DNA from: Garcia nutans
Lineage: Eukaryota > Streptophyta > Magnoliopsida > Malpighiales > Euphorbiaceae
DNA: 64,000 nucleotides
Direction: 5' to 3'
NCBI GenBank assembly: GCA_947685225.1
Contig: CANTUV010000031.1
Span: forward strand, 67,189,001 to 67,253,000
Shown: one piece after another, positions 55,736-64,000 of the stretch
How positions within the stretch are numbered: position 1 is the stretch's first letter
Layout of the letters: the number at the start of each line of letters is the position of its first letter
The notes under the pieces: model-generated
Databases searched by the model: none
The model's input: the letters and a program-made list of their open reading frames with translations, nothing else
Told to the model about the DNA's origin: nothing
Translations under genes and position numbers: made by a program

Positions 55736-57777
55736 GGGAGAGAAGGATGATTAAAGAACAAAGGACACATTTTTCTCTCCATTTTTGAGAGGTATGGCCG
55801 AAATTCTCTCCACCAAAAAAGGGAAGTAATTTTTCAAGTGTTCAAGTGGATTTTTGGAAGGAAAAGCTTAATTTTAAGGTAAGGATTCCAATTCTAGCTT
55901 TAGTTTATTCATTTGATTGATAGTTTTCAAGTTATCAATGAAAGAAAAGTTATGAAAATTATAGAAAATCAAAGGGATAAAGAAGAATAAGGGAAGAAAG
56001 AATAGGACAAGCAAGGAACAAAGCAAATAAATAAGGTTTGGTGCTTAAATCATTGCCTTTTCAATTAATTCACATATTTTGCATTATGGGACTTTTGAAA
56101 TGGTTTTGAAATGATGTTATTATGTGTGGTAAATATGTGGGAAAGTGCTCTTGAACCATTTGTAATCAATTGATTGTGAAAAGAATGAAAACAAAACAAA
56201 CTAGCTAAATTTATGCAATTATTCATAAACTTTGATGAGCTTTTAATCACTCCTTTGGTTTGATTTTTGGAAGAGGGACCCTTAGTCCTTAAATGGTATC
56301 ACAAAAGGATTCTAAAAATCAATTTTGCAAGAAAAAAATGAATTTCCCTCAAGTTTGGAAAATTGGGCCGAATGGTCCCTTTTGGGCACTATTCTGCAGC
56401 TTTCATTTTGGGCAGTCCGTTGAAGGGGCAAACGAAAGAATTTTTCAACGAAATTTTACATGCATTTAGTTAACTTATGAAAGTATTTTCCTGCAAAAAT
56501 TCATCCAAAAATAAGGTTGTTTACTTGGTCAAAACTGTTGCCAAGTTGACTGATTTTCAGCAGTAAAAAACAGATTTTACTATTTAGTTGTCGCGCGCCA
56601 TTGCGTTGCCGATTTTACGCACCGCGCTACTATTCATTTGGTCATTTTTCTAAATGTGTTAAAACTTGAATATTATGATATGGATTGATGTTAAATCATA
56701 TAAAGTGACATGAAGGAGAATCGAAAATGATCGAAAAGGCATCATGACAAGTTATTCCGACAATACATGCATTATGGAAAAATCATGGCTTATTGAATAT
56801 CATGATCAAATAAAGTAATAAATTGTTTACGCTCTACTTGGTTATGACAGAACCCTTGAGATAAGGGTATGATGCATCATACTATTACTGCAGTACTGCT
56901 TATGACATGATATGATATTCCGGCTGAAGGCCGATGATTACAATGACATGATCAATGATGCAATGATAATGGCCATTGGCACATGTGCAAGAAATATGAT
57001 GAAAGATAATGAAATATGATCATGATGAGATATGTTTATCATGACCCTTCCTTATCCGCTGATGTTCTGTTAAACCAGTAGAGCAACCAAAATGATAAAA
57101 GCAAGAGAAATGATTTAAATTCAAATTATTCAGTCAAGCCTTTTTACCATCTGTGTTTTGTATTTATTCCTTTCAAGTATTTAAAGTATATAAATGTATG
57201 TTCAAATCATTCTTTCATTTTATTTATTTATTGCAATGATTTAAGTACCCACTAAGCAATTGCTTAGCGAGTTTAGTTTCCCTCTAAACTCGTAGGTTAA
57301 ACGAGGAGACGAGATTGCAGCATGTCCTGCGTAGCTGGCCTTGACTACTACTTTGGGTAGGAGTTTGGATATGATTGATTGTAGTAATATGGCATGTACA
57401 TAAGCTTGTATGATCTATCAAATAAATGTATAATAATGAAAAGCTAGAACACGTACACTGCTATTAATCTAATAAATCTTATTTGGGTTTAGCACTTATG
57501 TATGCAAGTATAGAAGTGTGATTTTTTCTTGCAGGATTGTAGTTGAGGTTATAAGGGTGGATTATTGGGAGTGTGCTTGAGTTGATTTGTGAAACAAAAT
57601 GTTTTTCAAAAAATTAAAGAATCAGTTTTGGCGACACTTGGGACCTCCATTTTTAGGGGAGGTTATGGCAAATTTTTTTTTTAAAATTTGCTAAGTAAAA
57701 TATTAAGACACAACCACCATGAGTTAACAGTCCATCTTGGTCTATAAACATAGGCTAAGATGGGGTGTTACATTTAG

Positions 57778-57791
57778 TGGTATCAGAGCAC
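57778..57791 (+). promoter_or_regulatory. Primer-binding site, initiator tRNA-Met
   Basis: TGGTATCAGAGCAC begins five bases after the LTR end. Confidence 0.8.
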
Positions 57792-58257
57792 CGGTTTAGC
57801 AGGTCCTGGAAAATTCAATATAGGAGGATACACATTTTATGTTGGGAGTAGCCATTACCAATGTAAAATGGGATATCCTATAGCAGATAAGAAATGAGAG
57901 CATATATCATTTAGGTACAAAATGTCGGTATAGTAGAAAGAATATTATAAATACATAAGTATATAAGGTACATGTGATAAAGGAAAATCTAATAGTGCTT
58001 ACGTACATGCCATATAGGAAAGTTAATGTGTTGAGTCAAGCCAGCTGCTAATTCTTATCACGATATATGTATACGGTATAAGGTTGCAAGAGGCAGAATC
58101 ACAAAGAATTATAGATCAAGAGAAGGAATCATATGCTTTCGTATCCATAAATGTAGAAATGGGTCTTGGACTTATGCCACGACCTGCAACGGTGGCTGTG
58201 GAAGGCCCCGAAGTGTATTTAAGATAGATGATAGTACCATTGCAATAAACGGCAAGA
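57792..58257. other. Leader of Tekay/Del-like element
   Basis: Non-coding or too decayed to read, between the primer site and the first recognisable gag segment. Confidence 0.45.
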
Positions 58258-58760
58258 ATGGTACCTGTTGCTACCAAAAGAGAAAGGAAGTCCCCAATCG
58301 AGAAGTTAAGGAAATATGGGGCTAAAGAATTTAAGGCTAGTAGAGAAGAAGGATTTGAAGAAGTTGAGTACTGTTTGGACAGTACCAATAGGGCATTGGA
58401 ACAACTGAGATGCACGCCAGATAAAAGATATATTTATGCCATGTCCCTTTGGGTAGAAGAAACATACACTTGGTAAAACATACTTAAACGCAAGGAGAAA
58501 TGAGTTTATATATCTACAACAAGGAAGAATGACAGTATCTGAGTATGATAAAGAGTTCACCCGACTCAGTAAGTATGCAAAGAAAATGATAGAAACAAAG
58601 CAAGAAAGATGTCAAAGGTTTTGGAAGGATTAAATAATGAAATTAAATTACAGTTAGTAGTCATGGACGTGTTTGAATTTTCAAGATTAGTTATGAAAGT
58701 TTTAGGTATTGAGAGGGTATACATAGATTAGAGAAGTAGACATCAATGTATGCAACAAAA
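58258..58760 (+). pseudogene. Tekay/Del-like gag remnant
   Basis: IEKLRKYGAKEFKASREEGF, then STNRALEQLRCTPDKRYIYA and LWVEETYTW, then after a frameshift FIYLQQGRMTVSEYDKEFTR and LSKYAKKMIETKQERCQRFW. This is the capsid core of a gypsy gag. Stops follow immediately. The zinc knuckle was not located. Confidence 0.75.
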
Positions 58761-60060
58761 GAGAGTACAAACTTAAAGCTTGAGAAGATTTCGACAAATT
58801 GAGAAGATGTTTAGAAGTGAAGATAGTTTTGCACAGTAAGCCGGCGATCGCAAAGCCAAGGATCCGGTAGAGGTTCAAGGCGCCAGACATCCGTAGCCAG
58901 TATACCGGGGTCCTTATAAGGGGGTTCCAGGAGAAGGTTAAATAGGTGTATATGAATGTAAAATTGAAAATGTATATAAGAAAATGAAATTTGAAGAATG
59001 GAATAAAAAGAGGAACGGAATAAGAGGATAAAAGAAAAGTACGTAAAATGTTAAGACCAGACGGTAAGAGATAAAATAGATAGAACTTAGATAACAAAGA
59101 TGAGTGAACAAAAATAAGTATATGAGAAATTCTCATGTCCGGCCACTATAGAATATGTACAGTAACCCCATGTACAATATTCACATAAGCAGATGAAGTA
59201 AGCGCACTAAGAAGGTCATGTTGAAATTTAGCAAGAAATCAGAGTTAAACGTGCTCAACCAATGATGATGGGTGACCATCCCGTGAAGTCTTAATAAGGT
59301 AGGTGACGTACTATATGAGTAGAAACTAGACGAAATCTAATCAAAACACTGTATTGTGATTTCTCCTGAAAATGCCCCAATGTAATCATCAAAATTAAGA
59401 AATTATAAGAAGATATATGAGATTTATGAATTCAGTCAATGATGGAAAAAAAAAAAAAAGAAAGAAGAGAAAGAGAGAAATTGAGAACTAAAGAGGTAGA
59501 AAGTGCAAAATTAAAATTAGATCAAAAAGGAAAGAATGAAAGTAATAACAACCCAAGGACTAGGTAAAGGAAAAAGGAAAAAGTAACAATACAAAAATTA
59601 CTAGAGGATTGGAAAGAAATATAGATTTGAAGGATATATTACTCCTTTATGCAAACACTGTGGATGAAGATATAAGAGTGAATGCTAGTATTTAACAGAT
59701 GGACGCTGGGAATGCGGGGCACTAGATCGTGTAGGGTAAACTGCCAGAAAGACAAGTGAATGCACCCGAACCGACAGAAAAATCATGGCCGCTTTTGGTC
59801 GAGGCCTAAGCAGGGGAAAGGAAAGTGATTTAAATTTTCAAAGAGCATAATCAGAGACCGTTGACTAGCTCAATTCAAGTACACCAGCCAAAGCCTACGT
59901 GATGAAAATTTAGATGAATTACCAGTAGGATATGTTAAGTTTGAAACATTAGTTATAAATCCGATAAGAGACGAGGTAGTTACACACAAGTGATTAAAGA
60001 ATGTTCTATAGAGTTACATGAAAATGCATTTCCAGAAAATTTAATAGAGTTACCATTCTG
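58761..60060 (+). other. Heavily decayed gag-protease interval
   Basis: A-rich sequence with stops in all frames. From its position it should hold the zinc knuckle and start of protease. A fragment near 59930-60070 (VGYVKFETLVINPIRDE-like words) may be protease-linked, but is not secure. Confidence 0.4.
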
Positions 60061-62990
60061 AGAATTTGATGTAATGTTGGTATTGGATTGGCTAACAAGG
60101 CATAAAACAGTGGTTGATTATATGAAGAAAGAGAGTAACACTTCATACTCCTCACAAGGAGGAAGTGACGGTAGTAGGAAAGAGAGCCGATTACCTAAAC
60201 AACGTAACAGCAGCAGTTACAACAAGGCGTTCCATACAAACAGATGTGAGGCACACTTGGTAAGCACTATGGAAGCAAAGAAGAATGTGATAAAGATTCA
60301 AGAGGTATCAACAATGCGTGATTTTCTCGATGTTTCTTTAGACGAGCTACCCGGATTATCACCTAAGAGAAAAGTAGGATTCACTATTAATGTATATCCG
60401 GGAATTGCACCGGTGTCAGTTGCCTCATACCGAATGGTACCAGCGGAACCCAAAGAAATGAAAATGCAATTATAGGAGCTACTCGACAAGGGTCTTATAT
60501 GGCCAAGTATTTCTTCATGGGGCATGCCAGTACTCTTCGTCAAGAAGAAAGATAAATCCTTAAGGTCATATGTGAACTATAGTAGTTGAATGAGCTTGCG
60601 ATTAAGGATAAATATCTATTACCATCCATTGACGATGTATTCAACCAACTTAAGGGAACCAAGGTTTTGTTTAAAAAAAAAATAGATCACCGACTGGGAT
60701 ATCAGCAGCTGCGGATCAAAGGAAAAGACATTCCAAAGACTACATCTAGAACTCGATACGGACGTTATAAGTTCCTTGTAACGCCTTTTGAGCCCACAAA
60801 TGTGTCAGTAGTATTCATGGATTTAATGAATCATATCTTTCATCCATATTTTGACCAATTTGTAAATGGTGTTCATAGATGACACCTTCGTTTATTTAAG
60901 GAACAAAGAAGAATACGATCGATACTTTTGCATAGTATTGCAAATGTTGCGAGAGAAGCAGTTGTACGTCAAACATGACAAATGCAAGTTTTGATTGGAA
61001 AAAGTGACATTATTAGAACACACCATATTAGCATAAGGCATTAAAGTAGGTCTTAAGGAAATGAAAGCCATTTTGGAATGGAAAACACCAAAGACAGTAA
61101 TAGAAGTAAAAATCTTCTTAGGACTGGCTGGGTACTATTAAGGTTTTATAAAAGGGTTTTCCATTATTATCATCCCAATGGCAAGGTTGTTTCAAAGGAA
61201 TGCCAAACTCCAATGGACTGATAAATGTTAGAGGAACTTTGAGAAACTAAAGGAAAAGTTAACGAATGTTGCAATACCCATACGGCCCGTGTCCAGCAAA
61301 GAATTTGTGATATATAGTGATGCTTCACACATCGGTTAAGGTTATATGCATATGAAAAAGGATAAAATAGTCGCATAAGTCTTTTGATGATTTAAACCAT
61401 ACGAAAAAAAAATAATAATAACCCGGCACACTGTTTGGAATTAACAGTTATTGTATTGGCTTTCAAGATTTGGAGATATGATTTATAGGGAGAAAAGTGT
61501 TATATTTATATAGACGCAAAAGTTTAAAATATCCGCCAACCCAAGAGGATCTCAATTTATGGTAAGGAAAGTAAACCCAAGTTTTGGAAATAACAGCTAA
61601 GTTATAAATTATCATCTAGGAAAAGCTAACGTGGTGGACGACGCACTTGGTGGGAAATCGATACCAGCCTTAGGCACTATAAAGATCAGTTTAAGACCTA
61701 TGGAAGAGGAAGTAATAGCAGTAGAAAGGCAAGCATAAACTATGTTTCTTTTCAAAGAAATTCATTAAGTGCAAAAGGAAAATGAACAAATACAAAAATG
61801 GACCAAGCAAGTGCAAGGAGGAAAGGATATAAAATTCTAAATTTCTAAAAACAGTAGTTTGTATTATGACAATAGAGTAAGGATACTAACAATGGGAGAC
61901 ATAAGAAAGAAATTTTTTTTTGAAAAGCATATAGTAGTCTCTACGCAATGCATCCAGGAGTTACAAAAGTATCAATATCTAAAGAAGTTTTAATGGTAGC
62001 CTGGAATAAAGAGAGATATTGTTGATTTTATGACCAAATGTTTAATATGTCAACAAGCAAAAGCGAAATATCAAATCCTATCTGGACAGTTACAACTAAT
62101 TCCCAGTCTGGTATGGAAGTGGGAACATATCACTATGGATTTCGTCATAGAACTACCAATGACACGAGGGCAGCATGACATTGTTCAGATAATCATTGAC
62201 TGCCTAACTAAGTTAGCTCATTTTCTACTTTTACAAATGGATTATTCAATAGATAAATTGGTGGAAATGTACGCCAAGGAAATTGTATGATTACACAGGA
62301 TTTCAACGTCTATCATTTTAGGTAGAGGTCCACAGTTCACCATGAATTTATGGAAGAAGTCGCAAACAGCTTCTGAAACCCAAACAAATTATAGCACTGC
62401 CTTTCACCCGTAAACAGATGGACGATTTGAAAGAGTAATCCAAATTTTTGGAGGACATATTAAGAGTATGTGTTATAGAATTTAAGGGTGGCTAGAATAG
62501 GTATTTGAGTTTAATTGAATATGCATATAACAACGACTATTAATTTCGCATACGGTGACATAGAACGAAGGGACATAGAACTCTAAGTGGAAGACAAGGT
62601 TTTTCTTCAGACTTTCCCATGAAAGAAGGTATTAAGATTTAAGCAGAAAAGTAAGTTAAGCCTTAGGCTTATTGGACTATACGAGATCATCGAACGTATA
62701 GATCAATAGCCTATCGGTTAACTCTATTACCAGAACTGAACAAAATACATAATGTTTTTCACGTTTCAATGATAAGGCAAGATCGTTTGAACTTCCCACA
62801 CGATATAAAGATACAAAACATCAGAGTCCAATCTGACCTAAATTATGAAGAAGAACCAATAGAAATTTTAGCACGAAAAGTCAAAGGATTAAGAAATAAG
62901 AGAATTCCTCTAGTTAAAGTGCGGCGAAGGAACTATAGAATGGAAGAGATAATTTGGGAAAGAGAAGGAATAATGAGGATAGAAGCCTAA
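60061..62990 (+). pseudogene. Tekay/Del-like pol remnant (PR-RT-RH-IN-chromodomain)
   Basis: Protease end: LVLDWLTRHKTVVDY (60074). RT start: IQEVSTMRDFLDVSLDELPG and INVYPGIAPVSVASYRM; then KKKDKSLRSYVNYS, LGYQQLRIKGKDIPKT and FIDDTFVYLRNKEEYD (active-site box damaged). RNase H: VIYSDASHIG near 61310. Integrase: MTKCLICQQAKAKYQ, ITMDFVIELPMTRGQHDIVQ, and FHP, stop, TDGRFERV. Chromodomain: LNYEEEPIEILARKVKGLRN and VRRRNYRMEEIIWE, to 62990. Stops and frameshifts occur in every domain; the gene cannot function. Confidence 0.85.
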
Positions 62991-63043
62991 ATTTTACACC
63001 CGATCGGCTTCGGGACGAAGCCTAAATTTTAGAGGGGAAGAAA

Positions 63044-64000
63044 TGTCACGACCCAATTTGTACATATGTACGGTACATCCATGTACAGTACATCCGCGTA
63101 CAGTAACAGGAGCCGTCCCAAGTAATCAAAAAAGAACACGAAGTGAAAGGAAGCTCTATAGGACAAAAAGGGCCTAACTGAAAAGATTGTAAAAGTTTCG
63201 AGGAGGTGACTGTAATTTCAAAAAGTTTTGGGGAGGTAATTGTAATTTCCAAAAGTTGTACTGGAGGTTCTTAATAGTGCATATAACAGACTCCAGAAAT
63301 GGAAAGTAGAGAAAAATTGGGTCGAAACGGAACACCACGGTTTTTCCCAAAAACGCATAGTTTGAGAGATACAGTGGATTCTTGACCAAGGGTATTTTTG
63401 TCATTCTTGTGATAATAATGTATACACTGGAAAACAAGACACGTAAAGGTATCCAAAGTAAACGGACGAACTCCGCAGTGATCGATGTTGAAGAACGAAC
63501 CTAAGTGGAGACCCGAATCACGTAAGGACCTAAAGGGAATTTTTACAAAAGTAAAGGGCATGAACGTAATTTTTATAAATTAATTCAAAATCAAGAATGA
63601 ATGTCGGAAATGGAAACGAGATGTTGAAAGGAGGAGAACGGTACATTTTACGCGTCGTAAAACCACCCGGGTACGAAGAAAAGGCAAAACCTTCCATTGA
63701 AGGGTATTTTGGTCTTTTCACTTCCACCCATTTTCTAGAAAAGGGACACATGGCATAGTAATTTTCTAGAAAAGGACACATGGCAAAATCTTGTTTAAAG
63801 ACACTTTTGGGTTGGATTAATCTTAACCCTCCATATGGCACCATCCTAGTTAAAGATACTTTTGTGGTGGTTACATCTTAACCCTCCAAAATGAAATTAA
63901 TTAAATAAATGGAAAATGGAAAAATATAAAAAGGGAGAGAAGGATGATTAAAGAACAAAGGACACATTTTTCTCTCCATTTTTGAGAGGTATGGCCGAAA
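63044..64000 (+). repeat. 3' LTR of Tekay/Del-like element (partial)
   Basis: It starts TGTCACGACCC after the purine tract AGAGGGGAAGAAA. The first 957 bp align with the 5' LTR at an offset of 8227 bp up to the repeat-number difference. The right end, and therefore the target duplication, lies beyond the window. Confidence 0.9.

Larger units (their letters stand above)
54817..57772 (+). repeat. 5' LTR of Tekay/Del-like element
   Basis: This LTR of about 2.96 kb runs from TGTCACGACCC to ...GGGGTGTTACA. A TATAAAAA box lies at 55728-55735. Near 55506-55590 a unit of about 31 bp (TTTTCTAGAAAAGGACACAT and on) occurs three times; the 3' LTR has two. A small GC-rich patch (TCGCGCGCCATTGCG) lies near 56590. 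Confidence 0.85.
54817..64000 (+). mobile_element. Tekay/Del-like chromovirus, 3' LTR runs off the window
   Basis: 5' LTR 54817-57772, tRNA-Met primer site at 57778, decayed gag-pol 58258-62990, polypurine tract AGAGGGGAAGAAA, and 3' LTR from 63044. The long LTRs of about 3 kb starting TGTCACGACCC, and a chromodomain of the type EILARKVKGLRNKRIPLVKV, point to the Tekay/Del clade. Over the 957 bp shared in the window the two LTRs differ at roughly 15-20 positions plus one repeat-unit difference, yet the coding region has dozens of stops. Confidence 0.85.

Noticed and set aside
57773..57791. tRNA gene suggested by TGGTATCAGAG
   Set aside because: It is a retrotransposon primer-binding site complementary to tRNA-Met; no cloverleaf surrounds it.

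Overview
This window is nuclear DNA of a flowering plant, most likely a eudicot. It is AT-rich, has one protein gene split by spliceosomal introns, and is otherwise mostly LTR retrotransposons (Ty3/gypsy and Ty1/copia), Mutator-type DNA elements, a Stowaway MITE and microsatellites. No bacterial, organellar, rRNA, tRNA or CRISPR features were seen. The species cannot be named from the sequence alone.

Host gene (minus strand, 39938 down to 2665 and continuing below position 1). Seven exons can be spliced by eye into one open frame of 866 codons. They encode a secreted or endomembrane protein with three thioredoxin-like modules: a degenerate WSGE site, a CPSC site and a canonical WCGFC site. 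All six junctions agree in phase. The gene is at least 37.3 kb long although its coding part here is only 2.6 kb. Two introns account for this: one of 21.8 kb (16811-38604, apparently with a rare GC donor) and one of 11.5 kb (2807-14332).

Layout. 1-2664: AT-rich sequence with a minisatellite, inside the gene's next intron. 2807-14332 (intron): a decayed gypsy element (LTR, gag and RT pieces), a PPR-gene fragment, and a decayed minus-strand copia element whose flanking LTRs do not match. 16811-38604 (intron): a probable DNA transposon with long inverted arms (17441-30198); an old chromovirus inserted in it (18027-29172); a young minus-strand chromovirus inserted in the gag gene of that one (19177-24596, TSD AAGAG); a separate gag-only LTR element with LTRs that look identical (30716-34821, TSD GATAA); and a Stowaway MITE (35748-35980). 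39939-48544, upstream of the gene: a foldback element, a large element with inverted subterminal repeat arrays, a MITE with a 9-bp TSD, and a MULE-type transposase pseudogene. 48545-54816: a Tat/Ogre-like LTR element (2.2 kb LTR, tRNA-Arg-type primer site, gag but no pol seen) that cuts the MULE reading frame. 54817-64000: a Tekay/Del-like chromovirus with about 3 kb LTRs and a decayed gag-pol, running off the window.

The only likely functional host protein gene is the thioredoxin-fold gene. Everything else is repeat-derived, and no transposon in the window appears able to encode its own mobilisation. Several elements nevertheless have very similar LTRs, which points to mobilisation by enzymes supplied from elsewhere.
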